Assembly (NCBI GenBank): GCA_045599035.1
Contig: JAZRVI010000052.1
Location: forward strand, 1 to 22,327
Length of the DNA stretch: 22,327 nt
Source of the DNA: CATZDY01 sp045599035
GTDB lineage: Bacteria; Bacillota; Desulfotomaculia; Desulfotomaculales; Desulfocucumaceae
Direction of reading: 5' to 3'
Position 1 is the stretch's first letter; the number at the start of each line of letters is the position of its first letter. Positions 6,651 to 13,620 of the stretch are shown here, one piece after another. The translations under genes and the position numbers were made by a program. Under the pieces are notes generated by a model, which was not told where the DNA came from, did no database searches, and saw only the letters and a list, made by a program, of their open reading frames with translations.

Positions 6651-7853
6651 TTAATCTCCTTGCCGAATTTTAATAATTTCATCCAAAATACAGTCTGCCA
6701 AAATTCGTTTATTCATCAATTCCAAACTCTTGACTTCGCCATCCGGATAAATTATTTTAACCAGATTATCATCCGAACCGAACCCGGCTCCCGGAATTTT
6801 TATATCATTAGCAATCATCAAATCCAGATTTTTATTTTTAATTTTTTGCCAGGCATTTTCCACCAAATCATCGGTTTCGGCAGCAAAGCCCACCAAAGTT
6901 AAGCCTTCCAGCTTATTGGCTCCCAATTCATAAAGAATATCTATATTTTTTTCCATTTCTAAGTTAAAGGTGTCACCCGATTTTTTAATTTTATGCTCTT
7001 TGGGATCTTTGGGGCGATAGTCGGCTACCGCTGCCGCCTTAATAATAACATCCACTGCATTATATTTATTCATAACCGCTTCATACATTTCCTGAGCTGT
7101 TTCCACTCGAATGATTTCCACTCCGGGAGGTACCGACAAATTGGAAGGCCCGGAAATCAGAATGGACTTGGCTCCTCTTTGGCAAGCAGCTTCCGCCAGA
7201 GCATAACCCATTTTTCCAGAGCTGCGGTTGGAAACATAACGCACCGGATCAATAGCTTCCCGAGTTCCCCCGGCAGTCACCAAAACAGTCAAACCACTAA
7301 AGTCCCCGGTAAGCGGAATGGTGTTTAAGATATGCCACAAAATAGTTTTGGTTTCCGGCAGGCGGCCTTTGCCTTCTGTCCCACAGGCCAATTTGCCCAC
7401 CTCCGGTTCCACAATCAAATGCCCGGCATTTTTTAACTCCAAAAGATTCTTTTGGACAAAAACATTCTTGTACATATTAACATTCATGGCAGGACAAAAC
7501 ATAATGGGACAGGTTGCCGCCAGCAAAGCCGAACTAAGCAAATCATCAGCCAAACCATGAGCTGCTTTGCCAATAAAATCCGCTGTAGCCGGAGCAATGA
7601 TCATCAAATCTGCTCCCGCTACCAAATCAATATGAGGTACCCGGCAAGCTGAAGAAAAAGCGAATAGCTCGCTGTGAACCGGATAACCGCTGGCTAATTC
7701 AAAGCTTAGGGGCGTAATAAATTTTTCAGCCGCTGCCGTCATAATAACCCGAACTTCGGCTTTCATTTTTTTTAAGCGGGAAACCAGATCCACTGCTTTG
7801 TAAGCAGCTACACTTCCCGTAACCCCCAAGACAATTTTTTTTCCTTCCAACAT
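6651..7853 (-). CDS. coaBC: Bifunctional phosphopantothenoylcysteine decarboxylase / phosphopantothenate-cysteine ligase
   Basis: Coenzyme A biosynthesis, steps two and three, 400 residues. The N-terminal CoaC flavoprotein domain begins KIVLGVTGSVAAYKAVDL. It keeps the active-site His region (PHIDLVAGAD), the PATADFIGK FMN segment and the CPAMNVNMY substrate-clamp motif. The CoaB ligase domain starts near residue 188 (LTVLVTAGGTREAIDPVRY) with the CTP-binding SNRSSGKMGYALAE segment and later KAAAVADYRP and KIKK. Start ATG 7853 has AGGAGG 8 bases upstream. It sits 15 bases after rpoZ and 2 bases before maf, a compact operon arrangement typical of Firmicutes (often followed by priA, here by maf). 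Confidence 0.96.
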   Translation of the reverse strand: MLEGKKIVLGVTGSVAAYKAVDLVSRLKKMKAEVRVIMTAAAEKFITPLSFELASGYPVHSELFAFSSACRVPHIDLVAGADLMIIAPATADFIGKAAHGLADDLLSSALLAATCPIMFCPAMNVNMYKNVFVQKNLLELKNAGHLIVEPEVGKLACGTEGKGRLPETKTILWHILNTIPLTGDFSGLTVLVTAGGTREAIDPVRYVSNRSSGKMGYALAEAACQRGAKSILISGPSNLSVPPGVEIIRVETAQEMYEAVMNKYNAVDVIIKAAAVADYRPKDPKEHKIKKSGDTFNLEMEKNIDILYELGANKLEGLTLVGFAAETDDLVENAWQKIKNKNLDLMIANDIKIPGAGFGSDDNLVKIIYPDGEVKSLELMNKRILADCILDEIIKIRQGD

Positions 7854-7868
7854 TGCCTTTCCTCCTGT

Positions 7869-8138
7869 CTAAGCCTGTTCCGTTATTTCTTCTGCTTCTT
7901 CTGATTCTTCCGGCCGCCAGACGCAAGAATAAGAAATCTTATCTTCAATGACTTCATATAAAGCTTCCGAAACCTCTTTTAAAACTCCATGAGTCTCCAC
8001 CGCCGTTTCCTGGCGGTGAACATCCGTCAACTGTCTGGCTCTTTTGGCGGCCACCGCTACCAAAGTATAACGGCAGTCAATATGCTGCAATAATTGATCC
8101 AAAGGAGGTCGATTCATTTTATTTTGCTGTTCCCCCAA
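7869..8138 (-). CDS. rpoZ: DNA-directed RNA polymerase omega subunit
   Basis: A small acidic-tailed protein with the omega signature NRPPLDQLLQHIDCRYTLV followed by VAVAAKRARQL (compare RYTLV..AAKRARQL) and a later ALYEVIEDKI segment. Omega assists assembly and stability of RNA polymerase. With TTG at 8138 the product is 89 residues and has AGGAG 10 bases upstream. The internal ATG at 8117 gives the textbook N-terminus MNRPPLDQL but has no ribosome binding site. I annotate the TTG and regard the start as open. The Shine-Dalgarno lies in a perfect palindrome (8138-8155). The gene lies 24 bases after gmk and 15 before coaBC. Confidence 0.92.
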   Translation of the reverse strand: MGEQQNKMNRPPLDQLLQHIDCRYTLVAVAAKRARQLTDVHRQETAVETHGVLKEVSEALYEVIEDKISYSCVWRPEESEEAEEITEQA

Positions 8139-8155
8139 AAGGAGAACTCTCCTTT
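8138..8155 (-). promoter_or_regulatory. Palindrome overlapping the rpoZ ribosome binding site
   Basis: AAAGGAGA-GT-TCTCCTTT is a perfect 8-bp inverted repeat with a 2-base centre, located between the gmk stop and the rpoZ start. One arm is the Shine-Dalgarno sequence; the other directly touches the TTG start codon. As RNA (realistically about 7 bp plus a 4-base loop) it would hide the ribosome binding site. The T-run is too short for a terminator. Confidence 0.4.
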
Positions 8156-8162
8156 CTTTAGC

Positions 8163-8747
8163 TTAGTCAATCCAGCCGGTCAGCTTGACCCTCTGGGAGC
8201 GACATTTTTCCGCCCGCAGAATCGAAGCAAAATTCAAAACGCTTTCCGGCAAAAGATCGTTAATAATGATATAGTCATAATTTGGGACATAAGTCAATTC
8301 CTGAACAATCCAGTCCAGGCGTTTCTGCACCTTTTCCGGTGATTCGGTTTGACGATTCAACAGCCTTTGTGCCAAAACCTCTTTGTTTGGCGGAATCACA
8401 AAAATTAAAATGGCTTCCGGATATTGTTTTTTTATCTGCAAGGCTCCCTGAACATCAATTTCCAGGATTACATCCTGTGAACTGCTAAGGGCAGTTTTAA
8501 CCAAATCCAGCGGAGTTCCATAATATTCACCATAAACCTCTGCCCATTCCAGCAAAGCACCCTTGGCAATCAATTCCTGAAACTTTTCCCGGCTGACAAA
8601 ATAATAATCAACTCCATCCTTTTCCTGGGGACGAGGAGAACGGGTGGTAATGGAAATGGACAATTTTATTTCCGGAAATTCAGCCAGAATCGCCTGACAA
8701 ATGGTTCCTTTGCCGCTGGCCGAAGGCCCGGATAACACCAATAGCAT
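8163..8747 (-). CDS. gmk: Guanylate kinase
   Basis: Converts GMP/dGMP to GDP/dGDP with ATP, 194 residues. The P-loop GPSASGKGT is at residues 7-15. The GMP-binding segment SITTRSPRPQEKDGVDYYFV is followed by the LLEWAEVYGEYYGTP and ILEIDVQGALQIK motifs, and the lid Arg region R-L-x-x-R is present in QRLLNRQTESPEKVQKRL. The ATG at 8747 gives a slightly short N-terminus (MLLVLSGPS, where many homologues have a few extra residues before LLxVLSGPSG). There is no Shine-Dalgarno sequence close by (nearest AAGG about 20 bases upstream). The upstream 180 bp look like the remnant of another gene, so the original 5' boundary may have been rearranged. Confidence 0.95.
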   Translation of the reverse strand: MLLVLSGPSASGKGTICQAILAEFPEIKLSISITTRSPRPQEKDGVDYYFVSREKFQELIAKGALLEWAEVYGEYYGTPLDLVKTALSSSQDVILEIDVQGALQIKKQYPEAILIFVIPPNKEVLAQRLLNRQTESPEKVQKRLDWIVQELTYVPNYDYIIINDLLPESVLNFASILRAEKCRSQRVKLTGWID

Positions 8748-8748
8748 A

Positions 8749-8924
8749 AGCTTTTATCGTTGCCAAAACCTTATAAAAATCTATAAAGTCATGTCTAATT
8801 CCCCATGTCCCATTTGGCTGAAAAGCTACTTTGGTTTGGATAACACTCCAGGGGCTTAAATTTCCATACAACGCCTGGTAGATAATTTGTCTTTCGATTT
8901 TTATAATATTGCCAGTTTTGACAT
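8749..8924 (-). pseudogene. Unrecognised gene remnant between remA and gmk
   Basis: ATG at 8924 follows AAGGAAAGGAG but its frame stops after seven codons (MSKLAIL). In the neighbouring frame a protein-like sequence continues without stops: KTGNIIKIERQIIYQ (from about 8917) and then LYGNLSPWSVIQTKVAF, PNGTWGIRHDFIDFYKVL, up to the gmk start. Restoring one A in the TCAAAAC run at the start would join ATG and this frame as MSKTGNII.... The amino-acid composition (W, Y, hydrophobic alternation) looks genuine rather than random. I do not recognise the family. It is probably a truncated, frameshifted insertion. Confidence 0.4.
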
Positions 8925-8943
8925 ACTCCTTTCCTTATTTATT

Positions 8944-8963
8944 CATCTCGTATTTTCGAGATG
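8944..8963. repeat. Short perfect hairpin in the remA-gmk gap
   Basis: CATCTCG (8944-8950) and CGAGATG (8957-8963) form a 7-bp stem with loop TATTTT. No T-tract follows on the minus strand, so it is a weak terminator candidate at best. It lies about 70 bases after the remA stop and just before the gene remnant, and may be an mRNA 3'-end or processing structure. Confidence 0.4.
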
Positions 8964-9030
8964 CTTTGTACTGCAATCTACGCAATCTTTTTATAGGTTT
9001 CTTATATATTTACTGTTTTAGCCTTCCGTT

Positions 9031-9306
9031 TTAATTATCCCCGGTTTCGGCTGTATTGGAGCTATCCTTGCTGCCCAAACGATTGGCCACCGTTTCCGGC
9101 TGTACTGCCGACAAAATTAAATGCTCGCTGTCTGTAATAATTACCGCTCTGGTGCGGCGGCCATAGGTGGCATCAACCAGCTTGCCCCGATCCCGGGCTT
9201 CCCCAATAATTCTTTTAATGGGAGCTGATTCCGGGCTGACAATGGCAACAATTCGATTGGCTGCCACAATATTACCAAATCCAATATTAATCAATTTAAT
9301 TTCCAA
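9031..9306 (-). CDS. remA: RemA/DUF370-family regulator
   Basis: The 91-residue protein begins with L-[IV]-N-I-G-F-G-N-x-V as in RemA and has the family segments IVAIVSPESAPIKR, GKLVDATYGRRTRAVI and ILSAVQPETV. In Bacillus subtilis RemA is a DNA-binding activator of biofilm matrix and osmoprotection genes; in other Firmicutes it is conserved next to yicC and gmk, as here. The start is TTG (9306), supported by GGAGG 8 bases upstream. It lies 13 bases after yicC. The tail (SKDSSNTAETGDN) is hydrophilic and probably disordered. DNA targets here cannot be inferred. Confidence 0.93.
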   Translation of the reverse strand: MEIKLINIGFGNIVAANRIVAIVSPESAPIKRIIGEARDRGKLVDATYGRRTRAVIITDSEHLILSAVQPETVANRLGSKDSSNTAETGDN

Positions 9307-9319
9307 AGCACACCCCTCC

Positions 9320-10207
9320 CTATTCCAAGTTCTGAACTTGTTCTCTGATTTTTTCCAGTTCGCTTTTAATTTCTACCACAATAGAAGCAATATTTAAATC
9401 GGAAGCTTTGGAACCAATGGTATTAATTTCCCGATTCATTTCCTGAAGTAAAAAATCCATTTTTCGGCCTATTGGCTCTGATTTTTGCAGAGTCAGACGG
9501 CCTTGTTCCAGATGGCTGTACAAACGAACCAATTCCTCAGTAATGCTGCATCTGTCCGCAAAAAAAGCCACCTCATTCAACAGGCGATCCTGATCCAGAT
9601 TTACTTCATTCAGCCATTCTTCCAAGCGTTGGGTAAGCTTTTTCTGATACTCAACCACCACTTCCGGAGAACGGTTTTCAATAATTTTGACCAGATCCTC
9701 AACCTTGGTCAAACGAAGCAGTAAATCCTGCTGCAAGCTCTGGCCTTCAGTTTCTCGCATTTCCAGCAGTTGCTGCAAAGCCTGAGCCAGGGCTTCCTGC
9801 AAAACCGGCCAAAAAGTCTCCGTTTTTTCTTCCGGAGCCTCCAGGCTGATGAGATTGGGTAAAGTTAAAATTTGTTCCAAAGTAATGCTGCCCTGTAGTT
9901 CCAAATCATTTTGCAAAGCAGTCAAAGCCTGATAAAAGGAGCGAGCCAGATCCTGATCAATTTTAACCGAAGTGTTTTTTTCGCCCCAATCCTCCACATT
10001 AACAAAAACATCCATCCGTCCCCGAGCAAAGCCATTTTGCAAAAAACGCTTGGTTTTTTCCTCCAAAGCCAGCATACCTCGGGGAATTTTGAGCATAATT
10101 TCCCCAAAACGATGGTTAACCGTTTTCAGTTCCACCACAAACTTTTTGCCTTCGCCAATTGCCTCTCCCCGACCATAGCCGGTCATACTTTTCGGCAAAG
10201 TTTTCAC
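9320..10207 (-). CDS. yicC: YicC/YloC family endoribonuclease
   Basis: About 295 residues. It begins KSMTGYGRGEA near the N-terminus, the hallmark of the YicC family (SMTGFGR.E), followed by the VELKTVNHRFGEIMLKIPR segment. The C-terminal DUF1732 part includes RLNEVAFFADR-like and GRKMDFLLQEMNREINT motifs and ends KSELEKIREQVQNLE. YicC proteins have been described as manganese-dependent endoribonucleases involved in RNA turnover. The start is uncertain among TTG 10213, GTG 10210 and GTG 10207; GTG 10207 has AAGG 8 bases upstream. It heads the conserved yicC-remA-gmk-rpoZ-coaBC block. Confidence 0.92.
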   Translation of the reverse strand: MKTLPKSMTGYGRGEAIGEGKKFVVELKTVNHRFGEIMLKIPRGMLALEEKTKRFLQNGFARGRMDVFVNVEDWGEKNTSVKIDQDLARSFYQALTALQNDLELQGSITLEQILTLPNLISLEAPEEKTETFWPVLQEALAQALQQLLEMRETEGQSLQQDLLLRLTKVEDLVKIIENRSPEVVVEYQKKLTQRLEEWLNEVNLDQDRLLNEVAFFADRCSITEELVRLYSHLEQGRLTLQKSEPIGRKMDFLLQEMNREINTIGSKASDLNIASIVVEIKSELEKIREQVQNLE

Positions 10208-10271
10208 CACCAAAGCCTTCCCGCCCGACCTCGACCTTTATCAGGCCAAAGTCAGGCAGAAAATCATTTTA

Positions 10272-11465
10272 TTATTTTACTTCCGCCAGAAAAGCTTCCA
10301 GCCGATCCAAACCGGCTTTAATGTTTTCTTTGGAAGTAGCATAGGACATTCTGAAGCAGGTATTATCGCCAAAAGCAATTCCCGGCACCAAAGCAACATT
10401 GGCTTTTTCCAACAATAAAGCAGCCAAATCGTCCGCTCCATTAATCACCGTTCCCTGATAGGATTTTCCGATATAATCTGCCATACGGGGGAAAACATAG
10501 AAAGCTCCGCCCGGAGCGGCACATTCCAGTCCTGGAATGGCTGCAATTCGATCCAGAATATATTGACGGCGTTCGGTAAATGCCTGGTGCATTTCGGCCA
10601 AAGGAGTTTGATCTCCGGTTAAAGCAGCAACACTGGCCGCCTGAGAAACCGAAGCCGGATTGGAGGTTGAATGGCTTTGCAGGCTGGAAATAGCCTTGGC
10701 CACCGGAGCCGGGGCTGCCAGATAGCCAATTCTCCAGCCGGTCATGGCATAAGCCTTGGAAACCCCATTAATGACAATGGTTAAATCCTTTAGTTCCGGG
10801 CTTAAAGAAGCAATGCTGATATGCTGATTGCCGTCATAAACCAGTTTTTCATAGATTTCATCGGAAATAATGTTGATCTGATGTTTAACCAGAATTTCAC
10901 CCAGGGCTTGCAATTCAGCTTTATTATAAACCGCCCCGGTTGGATTGCTGGGACTGTTCAGCAAAAAGACCTTGGTCTTGGGAGTAATGGCTGCTTCCAG
11001 TTGTTCCGGAGTAATTTTAAAGCCATTTTGGGCTTCTGCTTTAATAATCACCGGAGTAGCTCCGGTCATTTTAATTTGTTCAACATAGCTGACCCAATAG
11101 GGAGCCGGTAAAATTACTTCATCCCCAGCCTGACATAAGACCTGGAAGGTATTATATAAAGAATGTTTGGCTCCGCAGTTAATAACAATATTAGCCGTTT
11201 CATAATCCAGACCATTGTCTGCTTTTAATTTTTTGACTACCGCTTCCTTCAAAGCCAAAGTTCCGGAAGCCGGGGTATATTTGGTCATGCCTTTTTGCAA
11301 AGCTTCCACAGCGGCAGCTTTAATATGTTCAGGAGTATCAAAATCCGGTTCGCCCACCCCAAAATTAATTACATCAATTCCGGCAGCTTTCATTTGTTTG
11401 GCCTTGGCATCAATGGCCAAAGTTGGAGAAGGACTGATTCCGGCTGCTCTGTCAGCTAATTTCAT
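10272..11465 (-). CDS. aspB: Aspartate aminotransferase family (subgroup Ib, PLP)
   Basis: A 397-residue fold-type I PLP aminotransferase. The Schiff-base lysine is K237 in GVSKAYAMTGWRIGY. N174 (SNPTG), D202 and Y205 (SDEIYEKL) and R245 are the standard cofactor contacts, and a late FRMSYA segment carries the carboxylate-binding Arg. The N-terminal pattern VINFGVGEPDFDTPEHIK is typical of subgroup Ib aspartate aminotransferases of Bacillus and Clostridia. It interconverts aspartate and oxaloacetate with 2-oxoglutarate; some relatives also transaminate prephenate, which I cannot exclude. ATG 11465 has GGGAGG 8 bases upstream. It is 30 bases downstream of dapL, consistent with supplying aspartate to the lysine/DAP pathway. 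Confidence 0.9.
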   Translation of the reverse strand: MKLADRAAGISPSPTLAIDAKAKQMKAAGIDVINFGVGEPDFDTPEHIKAAAVEALQKGMTKYTPASGTLALKEAVVKKLKADNGLDYETANIVINCGAKHSLYNTFQVLCQAGDEVILPAPYWVSYVEQIKMTGATPVIIKAEAQNGFKITPEQLEAAITPKTKVFLLNSPSNPTGAVYNKAELQALGEILVKHQINIISDEIYEKLVYDGNQHISIASLSPELKDLTIVINGVSKAYAMTGWRIGYLAAPAPVAKAISSLQSHSTSNPASVSQAASVAALTGDQTPLAEMHQAFTERRQYILDRIAAIPGLECAAPGGAFYVFPRMADYIGKSYQGTVINGADDLAALLLEKANVALVPGIAFGDNTCFRMSYATSKENIKAGLDRLEAFLAEVK

Positions 11466-11495
11466 GGATATTTCCTCCCATAATCTTCAAAAATA

Positions 11496-12674
11496 TTAAA
11501 ATTCAAAAGAACCCAGATTTTTAATTCTTTCAATAGCTTCTTTCAATCTTTCGGTCGGCAAGGTCAGGGACATCCGAAAATAACCGGAACCAGCCGGGCC
11601 ATAACCGCTGCCGGGAGTAATAACTACCCCGGCTTTATCCAAAACCAGTTCGGCAAAGCTGGCGGAAGTATAACCGCTGGGAACCGGAGCCCAAATATAA
11701 ATGGTAGCTTTGGGTTTGGCCAAATTCCAGCCAATTTCATTTAAGCCATCCACCAAAATATCCCGGCGTTCCTGATAAATCCGGTTGTTTTCTTCAATAA
11801 TGCTTTGATCTCCGGTCAAGGCTTCCATGGCTGCATATTGTAAAGCCTGGAACTGTCCGCTGTCAATATTGGATTTCAAGCGTCCCAAGGCATCAATAGC
11901 TTGAGCATTACCTGCCGCCCAGCCAATTCTCCAGCCGGTCATGTTGTAGGTCTTGGAAACCGAATGGAATTCAATTCCTACCTCTTTGGCTCCTGGAGTC
12001 TGCAAAAAACTAATGGGTTTAAAGCCATCAAAAGCAATTTCCGTATATGGAGCATCATGGCAAACTAAAATATTAAACTCCCGGGCAAAAGCCACCACTT
12101 CCTGGAAAAATTCCGGTGTTGCCGTTGCTCCGGTGGGATTGTTGGGATAATTCAGAAACATGATTTTGGCGGCTTTGGCTACTTCGGTGGGAATATCCGA
12201 TAATTTGGGCAGGAAATTGTTTTCCGCCTTCAAAGGCATATAGTAAGGTTTAGCTCCAGCCAAAATCGTACCGCCTTCATAAACCGGATAGGCCGGATCT
12301 GGCACCAGGGAAATATCATCCGGATCTAAAAAGCACCAGGAAATATGGCCAATTCCTTCCTTGGAACCAATCAAGTTTACCACTTCGCTTTTGGGATCCA
12401 AATCCACGCCAAAGCGTTTTTTATACCAATCGGCCACCGTCTGCCGAAAGCTCAACATTCCTACCGAAGAAGGATATTGATGATTGGCCGGATTATTGGC
12501 TTCCTTATTCAAGGCTGCAACAATGTGCTGGGGAGTCGGACGATCCGGATCCCCAATGCCCAGACTGATAATATCGGCTCCTTCCGCCCGTTTTTGCTCC
12601 ATGATTTTTTCAATCCGGGCAAATAGATAAGCTGGTAAATTTTTAACTCGTTTGGCTTCTTCAAACTTAATCAT
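11496..12674 (-). CDS. dapL: LL-diaminopimelate aminotransferase
   Basis: A 392-residue PLP enzyme that converts tetrahydrodipicolinate directly to LL-diaminopimelate using glutamate, bypassing the succinylase or acetylase branches. The lysine ligand is K241 in SVSKTYNMTGWRIGWAAGN. Other family features are SLGIGDPDRPTP near the N-terminus, the NYPNNPTGA cofactor motif, HDAPYTEIAFDG and GYFRMSLTLP. This pattern (GDPD.PTP and HDAPYTE.AFDGY-like) separates DapL from ordinary aspartate aminotransferases. ATG 12674 has AGGAGG 8 bases upstream. It follows dapF by 14 bases, so consecutive enzymes of the same pathway are co-transcribed. DapL occurs in clostridia, plants and chlamydiae, supporting the taxonomic guess. 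Confidence 0.93.
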   Translation of the reverse strand: MIKFEEAKRVKNLPAYLFARIEKIMEQKRAEGADIISLGIGDPDRPTPQHIVAALNKEANNPANHQYPSSVGMLSFRQTVADWYKKRFGVDLDPKSEVVNLIGSKEGIGHISWCFLDPDDISLVPDPAYPVYEGGTILAGAKPYYMPLKAENNFLPKLSDIPTEVAKAAKIMFLNYPNNPTGATATPEFFQEVVAFAREFNILVCHDAPYTEIAFDGFKPISFLQTPGAKEVGIEFHSVSKTYNMTGWRIGWAAGNAQAIDALGRLKSNIDSGQFQALQYAAMEALTGDQSIIEENNRIYQERRDILVDGLNEIGWNLAKPKATIYIWAPVPSGYTSASFAELVLDKAGVVITPGSGYGPAGSGYFRMSLTLPTERLKEAIERIKNLGSFEF

Positions 12675-12688
12675 GAATAAACCTCCTT

Positions 12689-13555
12689 TTATTCCTGAAC
12701 TTTCATTGTATCAAGAAATATCTCTCCCGTAAACACTTTTTCAGCGGAACCTTCCATATAAACCCGATTATTTTTGACCCAGTCAATTTTAAGCTTGCCT
12801 CCGGCCAGCTCCAGCTCGGCCTGAGTCTCCGCCAAATTATTCAAACAGGCCGCCACCAGGGAAGCACAAGCTCCGGTTCCGCAGGCCGGGGTTTCGGCTG
12901 CTCCTCTTTCCCAAACCCGCATTTTCAAGTGCTGGCGATCTATAATTTTCACCCATTCTACATTGGTTCTTTCTGGAAATACAGGGTGCTTTTCCAATTC
13001 CGCTCCCCATTTTTCCAAAGGAATACTTTCCAGATCTTCGGTAAAAATAACGCAGTGGGGATTACCCATGGAAACCGCCGTCACCAAAAACTTTTCTCCT
13101 CCGGGCAGGCTCAGTTCCCGACCAATTACCCGTTCCCCTTCACCCTGCATGGGGATTCGAGCACATTCCAAAACCGGTTCTCCCATATCCACCCGAATTA
13201 AATACTCCTCTCCGGCCTGCAAAATTTCTGGTTTTTTCAAACCGGACAAGGTTTCAATCTGCAAAATTTTTTTCTGACTCAGACCGTTTTCGTGGATATA
13301 ACGAGCCAGACAGCGAATCCCATTGCCGCACATTTGGGCTTCACTGCCATCGGAGTTAATAATTTGCATAAAAAAATCAGCCTGGGTGGAAGGACGCAAA
13401 ATCAGCAGACCATCCGCTCCAATTCCCAAGCGGCGGTCACAAAGCTTTTGAGCCAGCCGAGACAAGGCTTCCGATTGAGAAGGCAGTTCTTTTTCCGTCC
13501 GGCTGTCCAGCAAGACAAAATCATTGCCCAGCCCCTGATATTTGGCAAACTTCAT
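12689..13555 (-). CDS. dapF: Diaminopimelate epimerase
   Basis: Interconverts LL- and meso-diaminopimelate, the precursor of lysine and of the peptidoglycan cross-link. 288 residues, normal length. Both catalytic cysteines are present: C76 in NSDGSEAQMCGNGIRC and C225 in ETPACGTGACAS. The N-terminus MKFAKYQGLGNDFVLLD and the VSMGNPHCVIF motif are also typical. ATG 13555 has AGGTGGG as ribosome binding site. It is 65 bases downstream of the P-type-ATPase-like gene, with no terminator in between, so it appears to be in the same transcript. Confidence 0.97.
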   Translation of the reverse strand: MKFAKYQGLGNDFVLLDSRTEKELPSQSEALSRLAQKLCDRRLGIGADGLLILRPSTQADFFMQIINSDGSEAQMCGNGIRCLARYIHENGLSQKKILQIETLSGLKKPEILQAGEEYLIRVDMGEPVLECARIPMQGEGERVIGRELSLPGGEKFLVTAVSMGNPHCVIFTEDLESIPLEKWGAELEKHPVFPERTNVEWVKIIDRQHLKMRVWERGAAETPACGTGACASLVAACLNNLAETQAELELAGGKLKIDWVKNNRVYMEGSAEKVFTGEIFLDTMKVQE

Positions 13556-13620
13556 AATTCATCCCACCTGCTTTTTTTAACTTAAAAATCCAATTCCCTG
13601 TTTAAGTCCAAATTCCTTTT

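Noticed and set aside
13556..13620. Possible promoter before dapF
   Set aside because: TTGGAC-like and TTTTAA-like hexamers are in a poly-A/T stretch with poor spacing; this is not distinguishable from background.
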